From positions 62,001 to 126,000 of the forward strand of contig NZ_JAHKPO010000022.1 of assembly GCF_018860365.1 (NCBI RefSeq): a stretch of 64,000 nucleotides of DNA, written 5' to 3'. This DNA is from Arenibacter algicola (GTDB lineage: Bacteria > Bacteroidota > Bacteroidia > Flavobacteriales > Flavobacteriaceae). A program made the translations under genes and the position numbers. The notes under the pieces were generated by a model. That model saw only the letters and a list, made by a program, of their open reading frames with translations, ran no database searches and was not told where the DNA came from. How positions within the stretch are numbered: position 1 is the first letter of the stretch; the number at the start of each line of letters is the position of its first letter. This document shows, piece after piece, positions 8,271-17,489 of the stretch.

Positions 8271-10448
8271 ATGAGTGCAAAATTAGGACTACTGGCTGTT
8301 ATGGCTTTAAATATTTTAACAATGTCATGCAAGGCAATATCAGCCGATAACAATACTTCGATAGTTAATCCTTTACAAAATAATACTATAAATATTTATT
8401 GTGATGAAGATAATAATTTGTACCAATTACTATTGTCCAGCGAATATGAGGTAAAGCGTTATGAAAATATTGATAAAGCTCTAGATGGTACTTTAAATGG
8501 TCAGAGACTATTGATTTTCGCTAAAAACTATCCCGATCAAAAGACCGTACTACCCGCGAGTTTCTATAAAAAGGCCAAGGAAAAGAAGCTGAAGGTCTAT
8601 GTAGAGTTTCCAGACCGTTTGTCGACCGAAGCTACGGGAGAAATAAAATCTACCGAAAAAGAACGATTGGTGGTCACTTCTGACTTTTTTGGAGAGCATC
8701 TTAAACCGTTAATGATCTTGGATGCAGGTCTTTATAAATATGTAAATGTGCCTGCAAGGGCCTCCCACCTGAACGGAGCCAAGGTAGCGGGGTTTAAAAC
8801 AGCCGTTTATGGTCTTGAAAACACCCCAAATTCCCCCATTTTATTTGAAGATGGGGATGTGTTGGTATCGACCACCAAGTTGAGCGATTTCAACAAAAGT
8901 CGGTATTCTCCCCATAATGCATGGCGGAACGCTATAGGAGGAATCCTGTCCCACTTGGGTATAGATATTAAAGAAAAAGCTATACAATGGGAACCCATAG
9001 TACGGCCAACCTTCGATGCTTCGACAGCTATTTCCTTGGATGACTATCGCACCGCGGTAGATCGCGGTGCGGAGTGGTACGATAAGGCCAGGTTTCTCAT
9101 TCATCCGGAATGGAAAGATCAGTGGCGCAGTATCGATACTTTAAAATTACCTGTCGGCCCTCCAATGGATCTATCACTGCCTTCGGGAGATGGTTCATTG
9201 GGTGTTATGGAAGGCCACTACTCCTATATTAACCCCGATGGGAGCCAACAATACCGATATTGGCTCCGTGCCGATTGTGTAGCCGAGACCGCAATGACTT
9301 TGGCAACCGCGAACGGGATAAAACAAAATTCTAAATATTTGGAAACCGCCACCAACCTAATGGATTTTGTATATAATTCGGAAACCTTCAAAACTATCAG
9401 TAGTATAGATCCAAAGCAATCTTCCTATGGACTGATAGGATGGGCTGATACGAATAAACATCGATATTATGGTGATGACAATGCCCGTGTGATCCTTGGT
9501 TCGGTACTGGCGGCACAGACGATGATGAATCCCAAATGGGACAAGCAGATATTGGAACTGATTCTGGCCAATTTCCGGACCTCTGGCTATAAAGGGTTTC
9601 GAAAAGGAGCGTTAAATGGTAAAGATATAGACCAAACCACTTGGCAGGTACTCATGGAAAGGGATCTGGAAAATATTGCCCCACACTACGAGTCATGGAT
9701 TTGGGCCACCTATCTCTGGTTGTACGATAAGACAGGCTACACACCTTTGTTGGACAAAGCCAAGAGAGCTATTTCCATTACTATGGAAAACTACCCAGCA
9801 AATTGGTTATGGACCAATGGGCTCCAACAGGAACGTGCTCGGATGATTCTGCCACTTGCGTGGCTGGTGCGAGCCGAAGATACAAAACAACACAGGGATT
9901 GGCTCCATTTAATATGCGATGATCTATTGGAACATCAGGTAGACTCTGGGGCATTTAGGGAAGAATTGGGAATTGGTGATAATGGAAGATACGGTGCGCC
10001 AAAGTCCAACGAAAGCTATGGGCATGCTGAAGCTCCCGTAATTCATATTAATGGAGACCCAGTGGCAGATATGCTCTATACCACAAACTTTGCGTTTTTT
10101 GCTCTGAACGAAGCTGCACAGGCAACACAGGAACAAAGATATCTGACAGCTATCGACAAACTGGCAGATTTTCTGGTTCGTATTCAAAGCACCTCTACTG
10201 GAAGGGCAGATCTGGATGGCTGTTGGTTTCGTGCCTTCGATTTCGAAGATTGGGAATATTATGGTTCCAATGCCGACCATGGCTGGGGTGCTTGGGGAAC
10301 CCTAACAGGATGGACACAGAGCTTTATCACTACAACTTTGGCACTAAAACTTGAAAATACGAGCTATTGGGAGAAGACTAAGAAATCTACAGTAGGAACC
10401 GAAATTGAAGAAGTTTGGCAACAAATGTTGCCGGGAATAGCACATTGA
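8271..10448 (+). CDS. Unassigned exported lipoprotein, probable (alpha/alpha)-barrel glycan-active enzyme
   Basis: I do not recognise a named family. The 725-residue protein has an SPII signal ending LTMSC (Cys20). Residues about 45-235 look like an alternating alpha/beta domain similar in style to glutamine-amidotransferase/ThuA-like modules (NIYCDED, LLIFAKNYP, VLVSTTKLSDFN, AIGGILSHLGIDI). From about 255 to the end it is helix-rich with repeated aromatic motifs (YYGDDNARVILG, HYESWIWATYLWLYDKTG, GRYGAPKSNESYGHAEAP, NADHGWGAWGTLTGWTQSF), the look of a six-hairpin barrel as found in many glycoside hydrolases and lyases. It is the first gene of a likely three-gene unit with GH110 and GH95, so action on the same glycan is inferred. 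Catalytic residues cannot be named with confidence. Confidence 0.75.
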   Translation: MSAKLGLLAVMALNILTMSCKAISADNNTSIVNPLQNNTINIYCDEDNNLYQLLLSSEYEVKRYENIDKALDGTLNGQRLLIFAKNYPDQKTVLPASFYKKAKEKKLKVYVEFPDRLSTEATGEIKSTEKERLVVTSDFFGEHLKPLMILDAGLYKYVNVPARASHLNGAKVAGFKTAVYGLENTPNSPILFEDGDVLVSTTKLSDFNKSRYSPHNAWRNAIGGILSHLGIDIKEKAIQWEPIVRPTFDASTAISLDDYRTAVDRGAEWYDKARFLIHPEWKDQWRSIDTLKLPVGPPMDLSLPSGDGSLGVMEGHYSYINPDGSQQYRYWLRADCVAETAMTLATANGIKQNSKYLETATNLMDFVYNSETFKTISSIDPKQSSYGLIGWADTNKHRYYGDDNARVILGSVLAAQTMMNPKWDKQILELILANFRTSGYKGFRKGALNGKDIDQTTWQVLMERDLENIAPHYESWIWATYLWLYDKTGYTPLLDKAKRAISITMENYPANWLWTNGLQQERARMILPLAWLVRAEDTKQHRDWLHLICDDLLEHQVDSGAFREELGIGDNGRYGAPKSNESYGHAEAPVIHINGDPVADMLYTTNFAFFALNEAAQATQEQRYLTAIDKLADFLVRIQSTSTGRADLDGCWFRAFDFEDWEYYGSNADHGWGAWGTLTGWTQSFITTTLALKLENTSYWEKTKKSTVGTEIEEVWQQMLPGIAH

Positions 10449-10579
10449 TTTAAAGGCCTTGGCGTTTGATGTAAAAAAAGTAAAATTATATACCCCTGAA
10501 ATCACAAAATTCGAAATTTCGATGATACCGCCTAAGGGAGGCTTACTATATTTGGAGTAAAATCTTATCATTGCAGTTT

Positions 10580-12439
10580 ATGAATATAAAATCTGCCAAT
10601 ACTCAATTATTAAATTTTATGCGATTCAGTTTTATTTTCTTAATGCTCTGTTTTACCAGTGTTTTAAGTGCCCAACAGATAATAGACCTCAAGGATTATG
10701 GGGTTAGGGCCAATTCCTTTCAGGATGCAGTACCGGCAATTACCCGAGCTTTGGCCGATGCCGCGAAATATGAATCTGCCGTAGTGCGATTTCCAAAAGG
10801 GCGTATCGACCTATGGCCTGCCGAAGCTGCCAAAAGGGAGCTTTATGTTTCCAATGCTACCGAGTCCGACTCTCTGAGCAAGGTTAAAAATGTGGGTATT
10901 CTATTGGAGAATATGAGTAACATTACCTTGGAAGGGCTTGAAACTATCATCATGAGCCATGGTAAAATGGTACATCTGGCGAATATTAATAGCCGGAATA
11001 TTACGGTAAAAAATATAGGTTTCGATTATGAGCGGCCTTCCATGTCCGAATTCACGATATTGGAGGTGACAGATGATTTTGCCTTGGTGAAAGTTCATCG
11101 AGATTCTCGCTATTCAGTTATCGATCAAAAAGTGGTGTGGTATGGCGAGGGCTGGAAATCAGGGAAATTACATACTATCAAATTTGACCCAGACCAGGAA
11201 GCAATGTATTATTTTAGGAACCCGGCTTTTGAAAATGCCGTTGCTACGGACCTTGGGAATGGCCAAATTCAATTCCGAGGAGATTTCACTAATGTGGGAT
11301 TAGCAAAGGGTGATGTTTTAACGATGCGGGATACCTACCGCGATTGTTTGGGCGTACTCAATCATTTTTCAGAGAATTTAACCTTTGAGAACATAGGCTT
11401 TCATTACATGCATGGTTTGGGGATGGTAAGCCAATTTTCGAAGAACATTTCCGTAAATGGTCTTAGAGCGAAACCTAGGTCCGAAACAGGAAGGATTATT
11501 GCCGGTTTTGCCGATTTTCTTCATTTTTCCGGTTGCTATGGTAAAATTTCCATAGAAAACAGTCTTTTTTCAGGATCTCATGACGACCCCGTAAATGTTC
11601 ATGGGACCCATTTGCGAGTGGTCGGCCACGAAGGGGATAGGATAAAAGTGCGGTTTATGCACCACCAGACATGGAACTTGATGGCCTTTGAAGCAGGGGA
11701 TTCCATTGGCTATGTGGACAATGAGAATCTTTTGGTATATGAAAATGCAGTGGTAAAAAAGGTGACAAAACTGTCGGATAGGGAGCTGGAACTGCAATTG
11801 GACCGCTCGGTGCCAAAGGAATTGAAAGAGAAGCATTGTGTGGAAAACCTCACCAAAACCCCTGAATTAGTAGTGAGGAACAATAGATTTGAACATACCA
11901 ATACACGAGGACTTCTAGTTACAACCCGAAAAAAGGTAGTGATAGAGGGTAATACTTTTTTTAGAACCGGCATGCATGCTATTCTTATTGCCAACGACTG
12001 TAATTCGTGGTATGAATCGGGAGCGGTAAAGGACCTTACGATCAGTAATAATAAATTTATTGAATGTGGTTACAATTCCTTTCCCAATACCTATCCCATT
12101 GCCATTATGCCGGAGACCCATAGTTTTGTAAAGAATCAATATGTTCATTCCAATATTAGTATTGTAGATAATGAGTTCACGCTTTTTGGCCCCCCATTAT
12201 TGTTTGCTAGAGCCACGAAGAATATTACTTTTGAACGCAACAAGGTGCTGAAAGGAGACCAGGATATTTTTCCTATTAGTACTCAGCCCATGTTTTTTTT
12301 GGAACACTGTGAGGATGTTAGTATTCGGTCGAATGTTATGGATACCAATGGAATGGAAACTATGATCCAGACCAAGGGTATGAAAAGGTCACAAATAAAG
12401 TATGATGCCAAAAACAAATTGCAACTTATTACAAAATAG
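10580..12439 (+). CDS. GH110-family alpha-1,3-galactosidase
   Basis: Exo-acting right-handed parallel beta-helix enzyme; characterised GH110 members release terminal alpha-1,3-linked galactose. The protein (about 620 residues) carries a signal peptide ending VLSAQQ and then the opening IIDLKDYGVRANSFQDAVPAI typical of pectate-lyase-like helices. Repeating N-I-x-V coil motifs follow, along with the GH110-like segment SGSHDDPVNVHGTHLRV (Asp335, Asp336, counted from the ATG at 10580); acidic residues here are plausible catalytic candidates. The ATG at 10580 was chosen over the TTG three codons upstream; an internal ATG at 10619 (MRFSFIFLML) would give a more compact signal peptide and is an alternative. 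It lies between the unassigned barrel protein and GH95, all on one strand. Family call is from remembered motif similarity, substrate within the family is inferred. Confidence 0.88.
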   Translation: MNIKSANTQLLNFMRFSFIFLMLCFTSVLSAQQIIDLKDYGVRANSFQDAVPAITRALADAAKYESAVVRFPKGRIDLWPAEAAKRELYVSNATESDSLSKVKNVGILLENMSNITLEGLETIIMSHGKMVHLANINSRNITVKNIGFDYERPSMSEFTILEVTDDFALVKVHRDSRYSVIDQKVVWYGEGWKSGKLHTIKFDPDQEAMYYFRNPAFENAVATDLGNGQIQFRGDFTNVGLAKGDVLTMRDTYRDCLGVLNHFSENLTFENIGFHYMHGLGMVSQFSKNISVNGLRAKPRSETGRIIAGFADFLHFSGCYGKISIENSLFSGSHDDPVNVHGTHLRVVGHEGDRIKVRFMHHQTWNLMAFEAGDSIGYVDNENLLVYENAVVKKVTKLSDRELELQLDRSVPKELKEKHCVENLTKTPELVVRNNRFEHTNTRGLLVTTRKKVVIEGNTFFRTGMHAILIANDCNSWYESGAVKDLTISNNKFIECGYNSFPNTYPIAIMPETHSFVKNQYVHSNISIVDNEFTLFGPPLLFARATKNITFERNKVLKGDQDIFPISTQPMFFLEHCEDVSIRSNVMDTNGMETMIQTKGMKRSQIKYDAKNKLQLITK

Positions 12440-12547
12440 ACTTCTGTTTTAAAGCGGAATGTACTTTAAATAACGACAAAGAACCGAAAGAACAAACCCA
12501 AGAATTTACAATATATTAAACCAAAATATTCAATAACAATCCCAGTA

Positions 12548-14950
12548 ATGAAGCATACCACTGTAATACTTAGTATTTTATTATTGATCACATCATGCAG
12601 CACCGAAAAAAAGGAATCGCCGCGGGAACCCCTGAAAATATGGTATGATGAACCGGCCTTGGCAACTGTGAAGGACAATCCAAATGGTTGGAAAGACGAT
12701 GCGGAATGGCTAAAGGCGCTCCCCTTGGGCAACGGATCCTTTGGGGCAATGGTGTTTGGAGATGTTAATTTGGAGCGAATCCAATTGAATGAAGAAAGTA
12801 TGTGGTCCGGTAGTCCGGATGATAATGATAATCCAGAGGCATTTGCCGCTCAGGCAAAAATTCGAGAGCTATTGTTCAATGGCAATTACAAAGAAGCTAC
12901 CGAACTTACCAATAGTACACAGATCTGCAAAGGAGAGGGCTCTGGGCATGGGAATGGGGCCGAAGTTCCTTTTGGATGCTTTCAAACCTTGGGAGACCTT
13001 TGGATAGATAATGGACAAAAAGAGCCATATGAAAACTACCATAGGGAGTTGGATCTTGATGATGCCATAGTACGCATAAGCTATACCCAAAATGGGGTGA
13101 ATTACAAAAGGGAAATCTTTACCAGCTATCCCGATCAGGTTATGATAGTTCGATTTACAGCGGATAAACCAGGTCAAATTTCCTTCAATGCTACTATGGA
13201 CCGGCCTGAGAATTTTAAAACTTATTCTGAAGATGAGCAGTTGATCATGTCAGGGGCATTGCCCAACGGTAAGGGACAAGATGGATTGCAATATATGACC
13301 CGACTAAAAGGCGCCAATAAAAAAGGTGCTTTGCAATATGTAGGTGATAGACTGGTAGTTGAAAATGCGGATGAAGTCACTCTATATTTATCAGCCTCAA
13401 CAGATTATGTTTTAGACCCGCCAAATTATAATGGCCGGGATTATATAAATATTACTGAAGCCAATATAAATAAGGCCTTGGCCAAATCTTTTGATCAGCT
13501 ATTATTAGATCATACCCAGGAATATCAAAACTACTTTAAGCGAGTAAGTTTGGATATTACTCCAGACCCTATAACTCCAATGCCTACAGGAACCAGATTG
13601 GAAAGGTATAAGGAGACCAAAAACGACCCACACTTGGAGGAATTAATGTTTCAGTACGGGCGATACCTTTTGATCTCCTCTTCCAGACCAGGTACGCTAC
13701 CCGCCAATTTGCAGGGGATTTGGGCCAATAAAATTCAAACTCCATGGAATGGCGACTACCATACCGATATAAATGTACAGATGAACTATTGGTTGGCAGA
13801 GACTACTAATCTATCGGAATTGCACATGCCATTGTTCAATTTAATAACCTCCTTGGTGCCTTCGGGCGAAAGGACTGCTGAGGTACAATATCACAATAGT
13901 GGGTGGGTGCTTCACCCCATCACCAATGTTTGGGGCTATACTTCTCCTGGGGAAAGCGCCTCTTGGGGAATGCATGCTGGTGGCGGTGCATGGTTAAGTA
14001 CCCATATTGCAGAGCATTATAATTTTTCAAAGGACAAGGATTTTTTAAAACGGATGTATCCTGTTTTAAAAGGCTCGGTTGAATTCTATATGGACTGGTT
14101 GGTAGAAGATCCCAAAACAGGGAAGTTGGTATCCGGACCTGCAGTTTCCCCTGAAAATACCTTTATCGCGCCAGATGGCAGTCGAAGTCAGATCAGCATG
14201 GGACCTGCCCATGATCAACAAGTAATCTGGCAACTTTTTACCGATTTTCTTAATTCTTCCAAAGAACTTGGAATAAGCGACTCCTATGTACAAAAGGTAA
14301 GCCAAGCAAGGAATTCCCTTTTAGGACCAAAAATAGGCAGTGATGGCCGTTTAATGGAATGGGCAGAGGAATTTGAGGAAGTAGAACCGGGGCATAGGCA
14401 CATTTCACACCTATTTGCCCTTCACCCTGGAAATCAAATCAGTAGGATAGAGACTCCCGATCTTGCAGCAGCCGCTGGGAAATCCTTGGATTATAGAATT
14501 GCCAATGGTGGGGGAGGTACGGGATGGAGTGCAGCCTGGCTCATTAACCAATACGCGCGTTTGGGCAATGGTGATAAAGCCAAGAGTAGTTTGGAAACCG
14601 TCCTCAGCAAAAGTACTGCTGCTAATTTATTTGGACTGCATCCGCCTTTTCAAATGGACGCTAATTTTGGAACCACCGCAGGAGTAGCAGAAATGCTTTT
14701 ACAAAGTCATGCCGGAGCCATAGAGTTATTACCGGCCTTACCTAAAGCCTGGCCAACGGGCAGTGTAAATGGGCTTAAGGCAAGGGGAGACATAACCGTA
14801 GATATGAAATGGGAAAATGGACAACTAATTTATGCCAATATCCTGGCACCTGAGGAACAAGAAATTACTGTTTCATACGGTACATTGAAAAAAACCATAC
14901 AGTTAAAGGAAAATGAAATTTTCAAGTTTGTAATGGACAATCCCAACTAA
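12548..14950 (+). CDS. GH95-family alpha-L-fucosidase / alpha-L-galactosidase, lipoprotein
   Basis: Inverting exo-enzyme cutting terminal alpha-L-fucose or alpha-L-galactose. The 800-residue protein is an SPII lipoprotein (LLITSC, Cys17) followed by the N-terminal beta-sandwich with the GH95 hallmark ALPLGNGSFGAMVFGDV and LNEESMWSG, a helical-barrel catalytic domain, and a C-terminal beta domain. By analogy with characterised GH95 enzymes, Glu536 in SPEN is the probable general acid and Asp704 in MDANFG supports the base. The usual Asn-x-Asn base pair reads Asp407-Ile-Asn409 here, so one of the two positions is Asp. Sequence does not decide fucose versus L-galactose. It is the last gene before terminator copy B. 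Confidence 0.95.
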   Translation: MKHTTVILSILLLITSCSTEKKESPREPLKIWYDEPALATVKDNPNGWKDDAEWLKALPLGNGSFGAMVFGDVNLERIQLNEESMWSGSPDDNDNPEAFAAQAKIRELLFNGNYKEATELTNSTQICKGEGSGHGNGAEVPFGCFQTLGDLWIDNGQKEPYENYHRELDLDDAIVRISYTQNGVNYKREIFTSYPDQVMIVRFTADKPGQISFNATMDRPENFKTYSEDEQLIMSGALPNGKGQDGLQYMTRLKGANKKGALQYVGDRLVVENADEVTLYLSASTDYVLDPPNYNGRDYINITEANINKALAKSFDQLLLDHTQEYQNYFKRVSLDITPDPITPMPTGTRLERYKETKNDPHLEELMFQYGRYLLISSSRPGTLPANLQGIWANKIQTPWNGDYHTDINVQMNYWLAETTNLSELHMPLFNLITSLVPSGERTAEVQYHNSGWVLHPITNVWGYTSPGESASWGMHAGGGAWLSTHIAEHYNFSKDKDFLKRMYPVLKGSVEFYMDWLVEDPKTGKLVSGPAVSPENTFIAPDGSRSQISMGPAHDQQVIWQLFTDFLNSSKELGISDSYVQKVSQARNSLLGPKIGSDGRLMEWAEEFEEVEPGHRHISHLFALHPGNQISRIETPDLAAAAGKSLDYRIANGGGGTGWSAAWLINQYARLGNGDKAKSSLETVLSKSTAANLFGLHPPFQMDANFGTTAGVAEMLLQSHAGAIELLPALPKAWPTGSVNGLKARGDITVDMKWENGQLIYANILAPEEQEITVSYGTLKKTIQLKENEIFKFVMDNPN

Positions 14951-14978
14951 TTAAAAAAGCTGATGTGAGTTGGTAGCA

Positions 14979-15010
14979 AAAGGAACAATGGGAAACTATT
15001 GTTCCTTTTC
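14979..15010. terminator. Terminator between GH95 and the convergent CstB-like gene (copy B)
   Basis: AAAGGAACAAT at 14979-14989 pairs perfectly (11 bp) with ATTGTTCCTTT at 14998-15008 around an 8-nt loop, with A and T tracts on both sides, so it can serve both converging transcripts. It closely matches the hairpin at 7922-7954. Confidence 0.85.
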
Positions 15011-15070
15011 TGTTGGATACTAACCTCCAAACCCCGTAAGTTATTAATGCCAGGGAGCTCTTTTTTATCA

Positions 15071-16402
15071 TCAATCCTTAAACTGGGTCACATCATCGCT
15101 CAGATCAAAAACGGTAGCACCATTTAATTGGCTTTCTAGAATGCTACTTCCTGCCGCACTACGATAACCGCCGCCACAGTGCACCACAATGGGTTTGTTG
15201 GAGGGGATTTTGGCTGCTGTTTCCCGCAATTGGTTCAAAGGATGGGTCAATGCACTGTTAAAGATTTTGCCCTCGGCCACCTCGCTCTCGTTGCGAATGT
15301 CTACGATGGTATAGTGGTCGGGATTGTTTTTAAAATCCTGAAGATCCAATAGAGGTGTTTTAACCAGGTTTTCTTTGGGAAGGGTCAATACCATTTGGAG
15401 TTGCTTTTCATATCCAATTTTTGCCACTCGTTGCAAGACTGTTTCCAAATCATTTGGAACGTCTATGGCCAAGCTGAATTTTTCCTCTGGTTTTATGATG
15501 GCACCCAACCAAGTTTCAAAGGGAGCGTCTTCAGAGGAAGCCTGAATGTTGATGCTTCCTTTTAGGTGTCCTTTTTTAAAAGCGGATTCCTGGCGCACAT
15601 CCACAATCAATCCTTCAACGGAGGTATTCAGTTTAAAGGGTACTTCAGCAATAGCAGTACGAAGCATTGCCGCGCCCTGCCTGTTCACGTCCACGTTGTA
15701 CCCAAAATAAGAAGGAATAAAGGGCTGGCTATCTAGCAACTCGTTTATAAATTGTTCTTGTGTCTGTTTCTTAAATGCCCAATTGTCCCTACGCTCATTC
15801 CCCAAGGTGCTGCTGCTGGCATCGGATTGGCTCTTTCCACATAGCGAACCGGCACCATGGGCAGGGTAAATGATGGCCTCATCGGGCAAATTTTTGAACT
15901 TATGCTGTACGGTATGGTACACGGATTCGGCCATTTCTTGGCGTTTGGACTTCATATTGCCGGCTTTTTCACGAAGGTCAGGTCGGCCTACATCGCCAAT
16001 AAGCAAGGTGTCGCCTGTAAACAATATGGTTCCCTTTCCTTCTTTCGCAACTATGGTAATACTGTCCGGCGAATGGCCGGGGGTGTTGATGGCACTAAGG
16101 GCTGTTTGTCCAATTTTAATGGAGTCCCCTTCATCAAAGGGTTTATGCGGATAATCCGCTCCCAATTTTTTACTGTTGTAGATGGTTGCCCCGGTTTCTT
16201 GGTGAATTTGCCAATGCGAACTCACAAAATCGGCATGTGGATGGGTCTCAATGACCGCAATGATTTTGGCTTTATTGGTCTTGGCAAAAGCGTAATACTG
16301 GAAAGGATTGCGCTCTGGATCTATGATTGCCATTTCCCCATCACTGATTAGGGCATAGGAATAATGTGCTAAGGGGTCGTATTTAAACTGTTTAACTTTC
16401 AT
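15071..16402 (-). CDS. CstB-like persulfide dioxygenase-rhodanese fusion (MBL fold)
   Basis: Cytoplasmic sulfur-handling enzyme: an N-terminal metallo-beta-lactamase-fold persulfide dioxygenase domain with two rhodanese-like domains. From the ATG at 16402 (a TTG two codons upstream is less likely) the protein is 443 residues, essentially the length of staphylococcal CstB (444). Metal ligands are in THPHADFVSSH (His54, His56, Asp58), with GHSPDSI and the GDVGRPDL segment following. The middle rhodanese domain (GLIVDVRQESAFKKGHLKGS) lacks an active Cys, while the C-terminal one has the loop VVHCGGGYRS with Cys409. There is no signal peptide. It converges on GH95 and lies between the two modules; no CstR- or BigR-type regulator is adjacent. 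A role in removing sulfane sulfur or sulfide is from the family; a link to sulfated glycan use is only contextual. Confidence 0.9.
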   Translation of the reverse strand: MKVKQFKYDPLAHYSYALISDGEMAIIDPERNPFQYYAFAKTNKAKIIAVIETHPHADFVSSHWQIHQETGATIYNSKKLGADYPHKPFDEGDSIKIGQTALSAINTPGHSPDSITIVAKEGKGTILFTGDTLLIGDVGRPDLREKAGNMKSKRQEMAESVYHTVQHKFKNLPDEAIIYPAHGAGSLCGKSQSDASSSTLGNERRDNWAFKKQTQEQFINELLDSQPFIPSYFGYNVDVNRQGAAMLRTAIAEVPFKLNTSVEGLIVDVRQESAFKKGHLKGSINIQASSEDAPFETWLGAIIKPEEKFSLAIDVPNDLETVLQRVAKIGYEKQLQMVLTLPKENLVKTPLLDLQDFKNNPDHYTIVDIRNESEVAEGKIFNSALTHPLNQLRETAAKIPSNKPIVVHCGGGYRSAAGSSILESQLNGATVFDLSDDVTQFKD

Positions 16403-16771
16403 AGTCAATTTTGTTTAAAGGAATAACAAGACAATATGTAAAAAAATATTCGGCTACACGGGCTCTATCAATATAAGTATTGCGTCTAAAGGAAAAAATG
16501 TGTGAGCGAATTTAAGTTGAAGTCAAAATTGCGAGGGAAAAGGATTGACTCGTACGCTGGGCTGGCTCTTTGGGCCTTGAGGGAGGCTTTACAAGGAAAG
16601 CCTCCAACGCCAATTTCATAGTATTGTTAAACCAAGAAATTTATGGAATAACTTTTTGTTTCCCATTGAAGAATTTGGGGGAATCGAAAAATGGAATAAT
16701 CGCAACTTTAATAATGGTGAAACCAGAATAGTTCAACAATCCATCTAACAGCTAGGTAAAATTAAATTACA
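16403..16771. other. Intergenic region holding a repeat element
   Basis: About 370 bp between the 3' end of the sigma gene and the 5' end of the CstB-like gene, both on the minus strand. It contains the repeat at 16572-16605, described separately. Otherwise it is AT-rich with no supported gene. No TAnnTTTG-type box on the minus strand was seen. Confidence 0.4.
16572..16605. repeat. Intergenic palindromic repeat, copy 1
   Basis: This 34-nt element includes a perfect 9-bp inverted repeat, GGAGGCTTT (16582-16590) and AAAGCCTCC (16597-16605), with loop ACAAGG. It starts with GGGCCTTGAGG. A similar sequence occurs at 39117-39150 next to the initiator tRNA gene. The resemblance suggests a dispersed intergenic repeat family. 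Confidence 0.5.
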
Positions 16772-17371
16772 TTATCTTAAGGACGTCTGTCCCTTTTTTT
16801 TGTTAAAACCAAAGAGTAAAAAAAGTACAGCTTCCATTTTTGTGCCCAATTTTTCGGTAAGGATTTTAAAGGCCCGTGTAATATGGCCTTCCACAGTTTT
16901 TGTGGAGATATTAAGATATTCGGAGATTTCAGTATGAGTAAGGCCTTCCTTTTTGTTCATTAAAAATATTTCCTTGCATTTTGAAGGCAAATTCTCGATC
17001 TCAATATTCATTAATTTTATTAAGTTGTCCAGTTCTTCCGGCTCTATGTCAACTACCAAATCAATGGCCTCATAATATTTTTTCTCCAGATATATCACGG
17101 GTTTATTTTTTCTGTATTGATCAATAAACTCATTATAGACCGATTTATATAAATAACTCTTGATGGATAAGTCTGGATTAATTTTTTTTCTCTTATCCCA
17201 CATCTTAACAAATACGTTTTGAACAATATCCTCGGCCAAGGCATGGTCTTGACACAGTGATTGGGCATAAGCACACAAATTCTGGTAATAAAATTCCATC
17301 AATAAATCATAGGCTTTTGGGTCGCCTGAAATTAATCTTTGGGCCAAAAACAAGTTTTTCTTATTGTCCAT
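16772..17371 (-). CDS. ECF RNA polymerase sigma factor (sigma-70 family, SusCD-associated type)
   Basis: Extracytoplasmic-function sigma factor of 199 residues that would direct polymerase to the locus promoters when released by the FecR anti-sigma factor. Region 2 is at about residues 15-85 (HALAEDIVQNVFVKMWDKR, then IKSYLYKSVYNEFIDQYRK) and region 4 at about 125-180 (LPSKCKEIFLMNKKEGLTHTEISEYLNIS, then TKTVEGHITRAFKIL). It lies head-to-head with the fecR gene, with 118 bp between their start codons, instead of in the usual sigma-then-fecR operon. The start ATG at 17371 is the only sensible one. It most likely serves the second SusC/SusD module. Confidence 0.95.
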   Translation of the reverse strand: MDNKKNLFLAQRLISGDPKAYDLLMEFYYQNLCAYAQSLCQDHALAEDIVQNVFVKMWDKRKKINPDLSIKSYLYKSVYNEFIDQYRKNKPVIYLEKKYYEAIDLVVDIEPEELDNLIKLMNIEIENLPSKCKEIFLMNKKEGLTHTEISEYLNISTKTVEGHITRAFKILTEKLGTKMEAVLFLLFGFNKKKGQTSLR

Positions 17372-17489
17372 TAAAATAAGTAATTCTTAATATCAGTTGG
17401 CAATAATAGTGAATATCTAAAAAAAATCATAAAAAAATAGAGGGGTATTAAAAAATGAAACGTATTAGGAAGGAATTATTGAATATTAA

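Noticed and set aside
15857..16351. Forward frame opposite the CstB-like gene
   Set aside because: The minus-strand gene is complete with active-site motifs; the opposite frame has none.
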